Position numbers and translations under genes: made by a program. The notes below the pieces were generated by a model, which made no database searches, was not told where the DNA came from, and saw only the letters and a program-made list of their open reading frames with translations. Of a stretch of 64,000 nucleotides of DNA, positions 28,245-40,565 are shown piece by piece (the first letter of the stretch is position 1; every line of letters starts with the position of its first letter). This DNA is from Trichomonas vaginalis G3 (Eukaryota; Parabasalia; Trichomonadida; Trichomonadidae): the NCBI RefSeq assembly GCF_026262505.1, contig NC_067206.1, positions 17,691,319 through 17,755,318 of the forward strand, given 5' to 3'.

Positions 28245-31067
28245 ATGGTTATCACGCTCAAATATGGAGATAAAATTAAAAAAGTCAATACTCCTCAAGA
28301 AATACATTGTCTATCATTATATCTATATGCTTCCAAAGTATTTCATCTTAAACTAAAGACTTTTATATTACAAAAAGATTCAAAGAAGATACAATTGTTT
28401 AATTATGTTAAACATTATTCAGATATGACAATTGAAATAAAAGAGTCAAAAAAGCCTCTAAACTATTTGACAATTCAATAATTTCTTCAACTAAACTATC
28501 AAATTTGGAGGATTTAATAAAATGTGGATATGATATGGATATTTCACAAATTGCATTGTTTTCAGCCAGAAATGACATTGATACTGCTATGAAAATACTG
28601 AACATGGATTCAATCGAAAAATATGGATATGAACTTAATTGCTTATTAAAACAAGTAAGAGAATTTAGAAGAAGTGATATAAAAGGTCAAATGATTGCAA
28701 TAAGGACAGATAGCAATGGTAAAAAATACACAGAAGTATTAGCAGAAGGGATTTTTAAAGCAGATAGCGATGTTGAATCAAGTGATGATTCATATGATAT
28801 CATTGAAGATGTAAAATCAGATAAAATTAAATCAGGAAACGCGCTTAATATTAATGATATAATTGGCAATAGGAATCCAAATATTAATGGAGAAACGATT
28901 AATAGCCATTCAAATATTAATCAAAACATTAATGAAAGAAATTCAAATATTGATGGGGAAACGATTAATAACCATTCAAATATTAATCAAAACATTAATG
29001 AAAGAAATTCAAATATTAATGATGAAATTACTGACGGTCATCAAAATATTAATGGACGCATATTGAAACCAAAATCAAATAATAATAAATCTCGGCAAGC
29101 AATCCTCAAATTACCTCCTAATTTTATACAAGTAAATAGAGTAAACATCCAAGTTCCTCCAGCGCCAGCTCTTCCTCAACAGATACAACAACAATCTCTT
29201 CCAGCTCAGACTCTTCCTCAATAGATACAACAACAATCTCTTCCAACTCAGGCTCTTCCTAAACAACAACCACATATAACTGATAATTTATCTTTTGATA
29301 ACTTTATTAACCCTCAAATTATTATTGATAATGCAAAAGTATATCAAAGTATTTCCGACAAAAGGAGTCAATATAATCTTTCCAAAACCATTTGCGAACA
29401 ATGTGTTGCAAACTACAATATATTGAACAAAGATGATAAAGAAGCCCAGAGAATAAAAATTGGTGATATTTTACGTACTTATCATACATTTAGTATATCT
29501 GACTCTGACAAACTTGCCTATAGGAAAACGATATATCCTCAAGGTATTCCATTACGATTTGAACGTTATTATTGCAAGAATGATCATTTAGAGTTACACT
29601 ATTATTGTGCCAAACGAAAAAATGTGGTTATTCACAAATTATATCATTATTTCCAGCTGGTTCGAATATAAAAGCGTCAATCCACAAAATAAATCCTCCA
29701 CACAACTGCTCCAAATCGAAATATTCGATTGAAATCAATGGAACACATCAAATCAGGTATGAATTCGAATCAATGATATCAACTTATATTTAAAATAATT
29801 CATTGTTATCACTAGCTGAAGCTCGACAATATTCAAATCAACTCATATTTGAATACAATTCTTCACATGATGATACTATTGATATTTCACCTCAAACAAT
29901 AGCAAAGCTATACTACGAGATCAGGCCTAAAATCAAACTAAGCGAAAATGAATTAATTAAGAAGTTATTAGAAAAGTATAACAGCACAGATTATTATATA
30001 ACCCAATATTACTCAAGTTCAGATGATACTAACTATTATTTCTTCGGGTTGCCAGCTTTTATAAAAAGAGCTAAAACTTGCAACCATCTTTTCATAGATG
30101 GAACACTTCGTATCGTTCCAATTAAGTTAGCAAATGGGCAGCTCTTAAATCTTTTAGTATACAATGAAGCTACAAATTTATATTTACCTTTCCTTCATGT
30201 ACTAATGACAGGAAGATCATCACTTAACTATGATACAGTTTTTAATTTAATGATCACATGTCCTCTTATTAGTATATCATTGGGAAAATATAAAATCATT
30301 ACATCAGATTTTGAGAATGCATTAATGAAATCAATCAAATCTAAAGTCAATGATGAAACTACGGTCACTAGTTGTATATTTCATTATATATAGCAGCTCT
30401 TGTTAAAAATTTCAAAAAGTTATGTGATGAAAACGATGTTTGCGCAAAATCACTTTTAAAACTATTATGTGCATGTCCTTTTGTTCCAATAGAAGTTTTT
30501 GAAATAATTTGCAAAAAATTAGATGCGATTAAAGAAATAAATGATTTTGCAAAATATTTCTTAAATACATGGGGTAAAAAGTATGATGTAATTAACAAGC
30601 TGAAAGTATCTGATATGATCTTTTCCAATAATGGAGTTGAGTCATTTAACAAAGTGTTAAACTCTCATATTGCATTCCCACATCCAACTATTTATCATAT
30701 GATTTACATCCTATTGAAAGTTGATAAGGTATATTTTCATCGATATGCAAGGCAGCAAAATGACAATTTTGATCATAAAAAATCGTATTTTATACCATTG
30801 ACAAGAATTCAACAAGATTTAGATGTATTCACATCTAATTTTGGATTAGAACGTGCAGAAATATCAAGTGAAATAATCAAAAAACATAAAAATCATTTTG
30901 ATTTGGAGAGGCCGATTATCGAGATATAGAAATTGAAAAATATCTGAATAAAAATGATGAGCAGTTTTCAAATTCTGTTACAATTAAATTAGAAGAATCC
31001 GATGATATAAATATCAATGAATTTGAAATTACAGAAGATGATATTTTTGGAAATGAGATTAATTAAT
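28245..31067 (+). pseudogene. MULE transposase with N-terminal UBL- and UBA-like domains, degraded
   Basis: Segment 28245-28481 encodes a ubiquitin-like sequence (MVITLKYGDKIKKV .. FILQKDSKKI .. MTIEIKES). One base later in frame, 28505-28600 encodes a UBA-like helix bundle (LEDLIKCGYDMDISQIAL, then ARNDIDTAMKIL). A low-complexity N-rich region with 66-bp repeats follows (28870-29040). The catalytic part (29803-30929) has HLFIDGTLRIVP with the first Asp, LPFLHVLMTGRSS, IITSDFENALM with the second acidic pair, and SNNGVESFNKVLN, as in Mutator transposases. Breaks: frameshift near 28455, stops near 29222 and 29671, and changes near 29800 and 30393. Confidence 0.75.
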
Positions 31068-31165
31068 TTATGACAAATCATTTAGAATAAAAAATTATTT
31101 TATAAGAATTTGAAAATTAATAATAGGGAAATAGGAACAGTAATATATAAGTATATATGAAGACA

Positions 31166-33295
31166 AAAATTCAATGAAACAATGTTGATTGATGTACATT
31201 GACACAGAAACATTGATTGTGTAATCAATCTATTGAAACTACAAAACTTTGTTCTTGAATCTTCTTGGTGAAAGACAAAATTCAATGAAACAATGTTGAT
31301 TGATGTACATTGACACAGAAACATTGATTGTGTAATCAATCTATTGAAACTACAAAACTTTGTTCTTGAATCTTCTTGGTGAAAGACAAAATTCAATGAA
31401 ACAATGTTGATTGATGTACATTGACACAGAAACATTGATTGTGTAATCAATCTATTGAAACTACAAAACTTTGTTCTTGAATCTTCTTGGTGAAAGACAA
31501 AATTCAATGAAACAATGTTGATTGATGTACATTGACACAGAAACATTGATTGTGTAATCAATCTATTGAAACTACAAAACTTTGTTCTTGAATCTTCTTG
31601 GTGAAAGACAAAATTCAATGAAACAATGTTGATTGATGTACATTGACACAGAAACATTGATTGTGTAATCAATCTATTGAAACTACAAAACTTTGTTCTT
31701 GAATCTTCTTGGTGAAAGACAAAATTCAATGAAACAATGTTGATTGATGTACATTGACACAGAAACATTGATTGTGTAATCAATCTATTGAAACTACAAA
31801 ACTTTGTTCTTGAATCTTCTTGGTGAAAGACAAAATTCAATGAAACAATGTTGATTGATGTACATTGACACAGAAACATTGATTGTGTAATCAATCTATT
31901 GAAACTACAAAACTTTGTTCTTGAATCTTCTTGGTGAAAGACAAAATTCAATGAAACAATGTTGATTGATGTACATTGACACAGAAACATTGATTGTGTA
32001 ATCAATCTATTGAAACTACAAAACTTTGTTCTTGAATCTTCTTGGTGAAAGACAAAATTCAATGAAACAATGTTGATTGATGTACATTGACACAGAAACA
32101 TTGATTGTGTAATCAATCTATAAAAATTCATTAAACTATTTAGCTTTCCTTTAATTAATTTTATTATTTTAATTATTTGATCATTAAGTCTCATTGTTTT
32201 ACAACATCCCCATTCTCTCATTATCTTCGTTTAAATTAATATCTATTTTTAGATTTATTATTATATGAACTTTTGTTTAGGTTCTTTTAAAATAAGTTTC
32301 TTTGCGAGAATTAATTATTTTTTGTTTTCCTAAACTTACACATTTATAATGAACATTCAAGCTAAATCGACATTGTTTTGATAATTAAATATGCATTTAA
32401 TGAAAATATTAATTGTCACTTTTTATATTTGTTAATGAAAATGATTTTTAAGTTATAAGGTGCCATGACAATTGACAAAGAGTTATACATTTGTACACAC
32501 TAGCATATTGTAGCAGTTTATATTACAAATAAAGATTCGCTTTATTTTACGAGTTTCAAATTTAGATCTGAACCATGTTGAAGATCTTTCAAATCAATAC
32601 GACAAATACATTTGTATACACTAGCATATTGTAGCAGTTTATATTACAAATAAAAATTCGGTATTTATTTTATAACTTATTTTTTTATTACATAGATTTT
32701 AATTCTAACCGAAAAATATTTCTAATCTATTTATATACATGTATTTTACTTAATGACATTGATGATATATGCAATTTATATGCACGTTTATCAATTATCA
32801 ATATGAGCAATTGTATTGTTCATGGTAGTAATATTTGAATTTTAATAGTTGTTATCAACACCACGTAGCTTTTTGTCCTAAATTTATACTATTTGGTTCC
32901 GAAATAAGATTATAAATTTTTAAATTTAAATTCGACTTTTAAATACACTACTGATCGATTGCTTATATTGAGTTTTCTGCTTTGCAAACAAGTTGAGGTT
33001 ATAATTGTAAGTTTATTTGTATGAAATAAGAAATAATATATGTGACATTTGGATTTTATGCTACCATTTTTCTAAACAGGTGGTAGTGAGTCATTCACTT
33101 AAATATTGAGTAATCTTCAATAATGTGTAACGAAGATTTCTCTGAAACCATTAAAATAACGTATATAAATAATTGTATGTCAAAATGTGTGCCTATTTCA
33201 ATTTTGCACACATTTTGACAGGAATTTGAATGAAATTTAGAGGTTTTTCTTCAAATTTGAATGATGCTTGTCAGAAAAAGTGTCAAAATGTGTGC
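31166..33295 (-). repeat. Right inverted repeat of the MULE
   Basis: Nearly identical to the left repeat but carries about 8.6 copies of the 111-bp unit (31166-32121) where the left has two. Each unit contains ATTGATT-GTGT-AATCAAT, a perfect 7-bp stem. The 373-residue open frame on the minus strand is a by-product of the unit length. Confidence 0.85.
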
Positions 33296-33416
33296 TATGT
33301 TTTTTTTCTCTAAGATAGATAGAGTATGAATATTTATATGAAAAAGTAAATATAGAGTATATTGGAAGAGTTTTAAAAGGAATTTGAAATTTATGATTTA
33401 TTAATAAAGAGTATGT

Positions 33417-33709
33417 CAAGAAAGAAGTTTACAAATGCAGGGTAAAGGAACAATACCCTGCATTTGTAAACTCCTTTCTTGAATTTAAATTTCGATGTGA
33501 CATTCTTAGGAAAAAGTGCTAGATATTCAAGAAAGGAGTTTACAAATGCAGGGTAAAGGAACAATACCCTACATTTGTAAACTCCTTTCTTGAATTAAAA
33601 TTCACTGAATCACATTCAAGTGAAAAAGTGCACGCTTTTCCCATTCTGCACATATAGGCGCAGGGTGCCAGTGATAGACCCTGCATATATATGTGCAGAA
33701 TGGGAAAAG
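33417..33709. repeat. Three tandem long hairpins
   Basis: Hairpins at 33417-33481 and 33526-33594 share arms AGTTTACAAATGCAGGGTA and form a 109-bp direct duplication. The third, 33635-33709, has unrelated arms (CTTTTCCCATTCTGCACATA). AAAAAGTG motifs lie between them. Arms are about 22-27 bases with 9-20-base loops. Confidence 0.8.
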
Positions 33710-34375
33710 TGTCTGACACATTCACATCGAAGAACAAAAGTCGAAACAACATAATTATAAACACATATGGAGTCGACACTAAACTATTTGTCACTTTTTG
33801 AGGAACCGGTGACCTTTTTTTAAGATTTGAGGGATTAATGGTTTTGTATGGAGAAATATATTGCTTTTCATAATTTGATAGTGGGTATAATTAGTGTGGC
33901 TTGTGTGGAAATGTTTTATAATGAAATGGAAGAATTTGAATAGAAATGTGATTTAATTTATTGAATTATTATGTGAATATTGGAATATATTCAATTATAG
34001 GTTAGGGAATTATTATTTGAATAGGGTAGATTGATATTTGATGAGCTTAATTGAAATAAAAGTTATTTTAACTTGAGATATTTATGAAATATAATTAGTA
34101 AGCTAGTGGAAGTGGTTGATAGAAGGGTTATGATTTATCTATGCCGGACATATTGTGGAAACAATATTATGTATTAAAATCAATGATTTAAGAAAAAATA
34201 TTAGAAAATTATAAATAAAAAAGTTTTGAGGATATCAATGAAGTCGGAGTGGTGTGTTGGTACAGATTATGAGCTAAATGAGACGAAAAGAAGAGAATTA
34301 AGAAAGAAATAATTGAATTGAGTATTCAATAATTTTGGAGGTGTTTTTTTTAATTAAATAAAAGGGAAAATAATG
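33710..34375. other. AT-rich spacer
   Basis: Includes GTGTCTGACACATTCACATCG just after the hairpins and a TTGTCACTTTTTGAGG motif near 33789. I see no gene; the ORFs have no support. Confidence 0.5.
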
Positions 34376-34786
34376 TTATGAATATATTCCCATATCTTCA
34401 GAATTAAAAATATAATTTTCAATGCAATCTGCAATGTAATATGAGTTTCTGTTTTTTTCAATTGCTATAGAAAATAGCTCATGGTTCAAATTCTCGCAAA
34501 TTTCTTTGTAATTTAGTAATTTTGAAATAAGGCACCATAAATTGAGATTATTAAGTGTTTCATTATTCGCAATAATTAAATCTAATATTTTGTCAAATAA
34601 GTTACTCAGTAAAATCTCGAAATCTTCTTCTTTTGAAAATGAATTTAAAATTAATAATAAATATTCATCATTTGGATTGTCAATGAATTCTTGAACTAAT
34701 TCAAAGTTAATTCCTACTCTTTCCTCTGAATCACCAGTAACTCTTTCCTTTATTTCTGCTTCAATAAATTTGTAATCTTCCTCCAT
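34376..34786 (-). CDS. Host-type hypothetical protein, about 136 residues
   Basis: The ATG at 34786 gives MEEDYKFIEAEIKERV. The longer frame to 34816 begins with TTG. TTCACAATTTG lies just upstream, so the initiator TCACA would start transcription 8 bases before the ATG. The product is leucine- and asparagine-rich and predicted all-helical (DFEILLSNLFDKILDLII), like the helical N-terminal regions of the large protein families of trichomonads. Function unknown. Confidence 0.55.
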   Translation of the reverse strand: MEEDYKFIEAEIKERVTGDSEERVGINFELVQEFIDNPNDEYLLLILNSFSKEEDFEILLSNLFDKILDLIIANNETLNNLNLWCLISKLLNYKEICENLNHELFSIAIEKNRNSYYIADCIENYIFNSEDMGIYS

Positions 34787-35173
34787 CAAATTGTGAAAAA
34801 ATCGTCTTTCCTTCAAATAATTTTATTTATAAAGATATCTTAAAATTGTTAATGATATTATTTTAATGCTTATATTTTTTGTAAAAAAAATTCAAAACTT
34901 ATTCTCAAATTTAATGAACTTTAATAATATAATATTCTTTCAATATTATTCATCTAGATTTCTCTATTAACACTATTTAAATCTTTGAATACTCTTCAAA
35001 AAATCAAAAACTATTCAAAATAAACGTAACTATATGATTAATATGTATTACCAATTATATTAATCTAAATGCAATATCGCATAAAATTTATTCCAAAATT
35101 AAAAAAATACAAAATGAATTTTTGAAAAGTGACATAATGAAAAGTGACATGATGAAAAGTGACACGTTCATCT
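34787..35173. promoter_or_regulatory. AT-rich spacer with three AAAAGTGACA repeats
   Basis: Immediately before the gene at 35174, AAAAGTGACATAATG, AAAAGTGACATGATG and AAAAGTGACACG follow each other with a 15-bp period. This looks like a small promoter array. The rest is featureless. Confidence 0.5.
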
Positions 35174-35592
35174 ATGGATAAAATGGAAATTCTTTCCATT
35201 ACAGCTGATAGATATTATCGAAAAAGATTAGAATATCTAATAAAATACAAAACAGATGATAAAGAAGGAGAAGAATGGTTCCCAGCAAAAAAATTCAAAG
35301 ATGAAAATAATAAAAAAATTATTGCTTCTTATGAGCAAAAGAAGGTTTCTATTATTGGACTTGCAAGTGTGGATGATGATATAATAACTTGGCACATAAA
35401 AAAAATCAACGAGCTGAAATTGTTGAAACTGATTATTTAAAAAGAAATTATCCGGAAAAATTAATTGATTTTCTACTAAAAAATCTTCATGTTATTCGAG
35501 ATCCTCCACAGGATATTCATACTGATCCTGAATCAGAAACAGAGGCAGACAAATTAGAGATAGAAGAAGCAATGAATGCAGCTACAAATTAA
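35174..35592 (+). CDS. Chromodomain-like protein, one probable frameshift
   Basis: The ATG at 35174 starts MDKMEILSITADRYYRKRLEYLIKY. This, with EEWFPAKKF and KKIIASYEQK, follows the chromodomain pattern (VEkIl.hr....YLVKWkgy....tWep...l....i..ye). The first frame ends at 35440 but a second frame (35389-35592) continues with IVETDYLKRNYPEKLIDFLL. A run of eight A near 35398 is the likely indel site. It could bind methylated histone tails, or be a transposon-derived chromodomain. Weak initiator TTCATCT is 4 bases upstream. Confidence 0.45.
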
Positions 35593-36339
35593 TTACTTTT
35601 TTTACTAAAAATTATTTTTTTAATACATTTTTCATATCTTTTGTATTTTTTACTTAAATAAGAAACAATGCATAAATATGTGATGATTACAGCATATCCC
35701 AATATGTTTCCAATTCCAATTTTTTTTAATTTCAAAATTTGAATAAAAAAATCCTGAATTTGAACATCCTTTTTAATTATTTGAGCGATTTGGGACAGAA
35801 AACTGAATTTATTAACACGGCAAATAGTTTTGATTATCAGTTTTGTTCATAGTTTTTGTACTAAATCGGATTTTAATCACAAATCAGCATGATAGTTTTT
35901 AATTTGGAAAGCGTTGTTAGTAAATTTACTATCCAAAACATATTAAATATATTGTTTTCATGAATTCTTAATGTATTTTCATTCGCTATTGTTTGCAATA
36001 TATAAAATAAAATTTAATTAGTTGACGTCATCAATTGAAAAATTGATATATTTATTTGGTTTACACGGAATATATAAAAAACACAATTTTCCTAAAAAAC
36101 AATGAAATTACAAAAATACTATTATACATATCCTATAGATTAGGTCTAACATTGTTGATTTTATTTACGTTTTATTATAATTTTTTATTTCATTCATTCA
36201 TAACATATCATTATATGCAATTATAATTGCAACTCGATATGAAAATATAAATTCCTTTCTCAATTTTGTGAAATGGTGACAAAAAAATTGAATAATATCA
36301 TCAAATTCAAAACTCTCACAATATGATTTCATTATTTTA
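35593..36339. other. AT-rich spacer with an initiator at its end
   Basis: No gene seen. TCATT at 36329-36333 fits the trichomonad initiator, 9 bases before the next ATG. Confidence 0.5.
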
Positions 36340-37119
36340 ATGGAGCAAATTCATTGCATACCATTCGAAATAATATTGCATGTTGAAGAGAGGGATCCTC
36401 AAGGCAATATTTCTAGATTATTTCAAAATATTTCGGATAATTTGCCAAATAAATCAAAAAAACAATCCACATCAAGAAAGACATATATTAAACCTATTAA
36501 CAAAGATTTTACATGTCAATGTTTTGATAATTTAACTTTTGATACAATTTCCCAAGCTGAAATTCATATTTTGAAGGAAACATTTATTAATGGCCGGTCA
36601 TTAAGTTATTTACCAAATTACAAAGAATTTTACTGTACTCACTGTCAAAAACATTGCGTAAAATTATTTGAGATAAATGGGAAAATACATTCAAAATTTG
36701 AATGTGAGCACACTTGTGGTGGTAATCAAACGCTTCCATACCAATTATTAGATTTAACTGTGGTTAAATATGGTACAAAACAAATTTCTGGTAATCCGGC
36801 ACCTTTTTATCAAGATGTCAAAGATTTTTTAACGATTCCCGAATTATCAGAAAAAACAATTGAAAATTCATACAATAGAATGTTTGAAAATTTCAAAATT
36901 GATAAAATTAAGAAATTTTCTAAGCTCATTGGAATTTTTGAGCAAATTTCAATGAAAGGAGGTTCAATGTATCTCAAAATTGACAATAAAATTTATGATT
37001 CATATGATTCATTACCATCAGATATGGAAAAATGTTATTTGGAATCATGTGCGATAATTCCGCCAACAACCGAAATTTTAATAAATCGCGATTTGAACGA
37101 TAAATTTCGATTTTTTTAA
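36340..37119 (+). CDS. Cysteine-rich hypothetical protein, 259 residues
   Basis: The ATG follows a good initiator (TTTCATTATTTTAATGG). Cysteines occur in FTCQCFD (residue about 63), EFYCTHCQKHC (about 107-117) and FECEHTCGG (about 128-136), a spacing that could bind zinc. The C-terminal third is helical and lysine-rich. The protein ends at DLNDKFRFF beside a low-complexity TCGCGAT/TTTTT-rich block (37085-37180), which may have truncated it. Family not recognised. It may be a host gene or part of an old element. Confidence 0.5.
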   Translation: MEQIHCIPFEIILHVEERDPQGNISRLFQNISDNLPNKSKKQSTSRKTYIKPINKDFTCQCFDNLTFDTISQAEIHILKETFINGRSLSYLPNYKEFYCTHCQKHCVKLFEINGKIHSKFECEHTCGGNQTLPYQLLDLTVVKYGTKQISGNPAPFYQDVKDFLTIPELSEKTIENSYNRMFENFKIDKIKKFSKLIGIFEQISMKGGSMYLKIDNKIYDSYDSLPSDMEKCYLESCAIIPPTTEILINRDLNDKFRFF

Positions 37120-39170
37120 AAAATCCCGATTCGGGAAAAATTGCGACTTTTTGAAAAATCGCGAACTTTCAAAAAAATCACGTCCTTAATTTTGGTCTTT
37201 TTCGGAGTGATAAGTCGTCCTTTAAGTAATATTTTTTTTCTCGAATTGCTAATTGAAAAATTAAATTCGAGAAAAGAGATTACAATAGTATTGTATGGAC
37301 TAAAATCCTACTACTATAACACTTTTTTGTGAAAATCAAATTGAAAAAATTATTCTTATATTTACTTATACTATAGGGCACATTCATTGGTTATGAAAAT
37401 CACATAGTATGAATACTCAATCCCAAATATCTTAAAAAATATTCTAAAATATTAGACTCGATTTTAGCAATTGTATTCTAATCATAATATAATGCCCGAG
37501 TATATAAATAGAACAAATATTAGTAAATTCAATTTTTTTCAGATCGCAAATTATCTAATACAAATATTCATAAAAATCACATTCAGTATATTTGCATTCA
37601 ATGTCAAATATAATAGCTATCTAATACTTTCGAAAAATTGAGCTATTGAATATTTTATAAAATTTCTGGTCCAAAAATTGTGCTTTCACAATATTTTGAT
37701 GATATCTATAATAATTAGACTACAAATATAAATTGTATAATAAAAAATCAAAATTTGCTTTTGATATCTCAAATCTCGATATGAGATATTCAATGTCAAA
37801 TCAAAGTATTCATAATTAACAGATTTGTATCGTGAATGCTTTCGTTTTGCTTAATACACAATTATGCATGACAAGTGTGTGGCTACACAATTCTTTCCGT
37901 CCGAAGCGGAGAATTGTGAAGTTTACGCCGCATTTCACGGATAATATAATGGAAAAATGATTTTCATGGAATACTATTTTTATTAATAGCTTAATAAATG
38001 AGCGAGTCTGATAGATATATGTTACGCAAGATATATCCATAGAGAAGTGTTTAAGTATAAAACAATGCGTTATACGTTATATGTAGGATATAGATGGTTT
38101 TTCTCCATTGAGAATTTTGTCATGTGAAAATGCTCTTTTTTAGCTATGATAAAAATACTTTTTATATACTATTATATCTCAGTTGATATTGATTCAACAT
38201 TCTTATTTCACATGATAATATAATAGTATATGTAGCGAGGTATTATATTCTCTTGTGATTTCGATCTATTAATGCTCACACAAAAACTTCGCTACATCAA
38301 AATTTCCTCGGAAAATTTCACTTTTGCTGCTTTGATTCAACTTTGATGTCCAATGAATATTCAATAAAACTCGAAACTCTGATCATGGAGATCTATCATC
38401 ACATATATAATTATATTGCTTAAATATGTGTATAAATTGTATTTTGGATTTTTCGGATTAAAAAAGGTTAAAGTGTCATATTGATATAATTCACATTTTT
38501 GATTTCGTTACTTAGAAATGAGAATTGGTCAATAATTTATTATCCATTTGTAATTATAAAGTGTTTTAATGTATTGTGAGTTCATTTAATTAGGTTTAAC
38601 TATAATATAAAAATGTTGTGCATGAAAAATAGCATGACTTCACTTTTGACAAAAAGTGACACCATTTCTCATGGTTTTGTCATTTATTTGTCAGATTTAT
38701 AAATGGATAATAATGCTGTAAATCAGATATTAATTAAAAATATTTAAGATTTATGTTCGAATTGAAAAGCAAAATGATATTTTTTTTAATTGAAAAACGT
38801 TAATATCTGATATTTTGAAGTTTTTAATATTTGTTAGTATCTTAAATTATTGAATGCATACGTTTTTTATGTTCTCAATTTTAAAAAAATTGTGAAGAAT
38901 TTAGTTTTTTGGAGATGGATGTTTAATATTTGTGAGTGAGAATGCAAGCAGGAGTTTGGTACTTTAAGGCTAGGTTGAGATAGATTTCCCATTATATTAT
39001 CTGTGAATATATTGTTTGAAAATTCAAGATATAAAAATATATTATCAAAAAATTTTATATTTTTAAATACAATAGGGTGGAAGTATAGTACGATGAGATA
39101 GCAATGATATATTTTATAATGGGAGGTAATCTGAAGATAAGTAGCAAATTTTATGCGATTTTGATTGGGA
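37120..39170. other. AT-rich noncoding region with short hairpins
   Basis: I see no credible gene. Inverted repeats include CACAATTCT / AGAATTGTG at 37886-37919, and ATATACTATTATAT (about 38164) with its inverse near 38219. A GTGACA motif pair is at 38640-38665. Confidence 0.5.
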
Positions 39171-39351
39171 GTTGGAGGGTGTGAGTACTATAGCATGTAA
39201 TAGTATCTCACACCCTCCAATTCTTCCTATGGCGCCGAAAAATTTTTGGTGAAATGCGACGACATTTCACCAAAAATTTTCGGCGCCATATAGAGAACTA
39301 TAGTCTGCGAGGTACTGATTCTATCTATGTACCTCGCAGACCATAGTTCTC
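39171..39351. repeat. Three tandem long hairpins
   Basis: Hairpins at 39171-39220 (GGAGGGTGTGAG arms), 39229-39289 (GGCGCCGAAAAATTTTTGGT arms, about 27 bp, 6-base loop) and 39293-39351 (GAACTAT.GTCTGCGAGGTAC arms). Arms are nearly perfect and unrelated in sequence. The array resembles those at 33417 and 42439. GGCGCC..TTTTTGGT recalls the element end at 156-194. Confidence 0.8.
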
Positions 39352-40565
39352 AGCCAAAATGGCTAATAATTTGAGAGTCTATATGATAATGTAAAAGTTA
39401 AAACATTCAAGTATTTAAGTATTTCTTTAAAATATTAAGTTTTTTATTTTTCCAATAAAATTCTAATATCAAATATTTTTATTTAACGATTAATTTTATT
39501 TATATTTTTATAGTTTTGTTTTAAGAAAAAATATTGTTAGGGTTTTATGGATTTTCAATTAATATACAAGATAATTCATGAATGTATATATTTCCAAGTT
39601 TTTAAGGACGCAACACTTTACATTTGTAAACTGTCAAAAATGAAGTCACGCTATTTTTCATGCATTACAAAATTCTTTAAAACATTTAAATTTATCTTGT
39701 TATCATATTCCTATACATATTTTTTCTGTTATATTCTATCTTTATTAATACTTTTCGTGACGCCAGCCCTCTGAAATTTATTCTCGTGACACCGTAAACT
39801 TCTCAAAAATAAATGTTAAATTCTCGAAAATAAACTATAATATAAAAATAAATAATCACAATAATAAGTATTCAATTAAAAATGAGTATATTCAGAGATA
39901 ATGCAGGTTCTTTTAGTTATTATTTAGGAGGTTTTATTTAGTTAACAACAAATTAAAATAAATATATTAAGGAATGTGTATCAACAATTTTAACATTAAT
40001 GGAGGTAGATCAACAATATTAATAATGGGAGTGGGTCAATAATTCAAATACTGGAAATGGCTTAACAATGTTTATTATGGATATGGTTCAACAATGTTTA
40101 TTATGGAGCTGGATCAACAATGCAATTAATGGAGGCAAATTAACAACATCAATAATAGTAGTGGATAAGCAACTCAAATACTGGAAATGAATCAACAATG
40201 TTAGTGATGGAAGTGGATCAACAATGTAATTATTGGAAGTGTATCAATGTTAGTAATGATTGTCAAAATTAGTTTGAAATGTATTAACAAATGAGATGTC
40301 AAACCGCAAACTGTTGTCATATTTCAAACAAATTTTGACAATCATTACTAATATTGCTTTTATTACAATTATTTCAATAATATCCAATAATATCTTTCAG
40401 GTGAACAAAAATAAAATATCCAATCAATTCATATCCTGTCAAACTGCAAACCACTGTCACTTTTCAATCATTTTTGACATTAGCAAATATTAAAAAAATA
40501 TTTTTATTATTTAATATTTTTTATGTTGAATAAAAATTATATTAATATAAAAGATATTTTTTTAC
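39352..40565. repeat. AT-rich region with a degenerate ATCAACAATG repeat
   Basis: From about 39980 to 40265, ATCAACAATG followed by TTAATAATGGAAGTGG-like sequence recurs with a period near 30, degenerate. The small hydrophobic frame at 39547 (75 residues) has no support. CAAACCGCAAACTG..GTCA and a similar block recur near 40302 and 40438. Confidence 0.5.

Larger units (their letters stand above)
26191..33295. mobile_element. Mutator-like element (MULE) with long inverted repeats
   Basis: The ends are near-perfect inverted copies: GCACACATTTTGACACTTTT at 26191 and its complement ending at 33295. The repeats reach inward to about 27570 on the left and 31166 on the right. The internal region encodes a MULE-type transposase (28505-31067) broken by several stops. 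No clear 9-bp target duplication is visible; the outer flanks differ. The high identity of the long repeats contrasts with the decayed transposase, suggesting movement in trans or sequencing errors. Confidence 0.85.

Noticed and set aside
31100-32221. 373-codon frame with 37-residue repeats
   Set aside because: Lies in the MULE inverted repeat and stays open only because the unit is 111 bp; the left repeat has just two units.
26181-33305. A 9-bp target duplication for the MULE
   Set aside because: The bases directly outside the two ends do not match; only a loose TAAGATAGA similarity farther out.
39547-39774. Hydrophobic 75-codon frame as a membrane protein gene
   Set aside because: AT-rich DNA readily encodes F/I/L/Y/K runs; no initiator at the start and no conserved copy.
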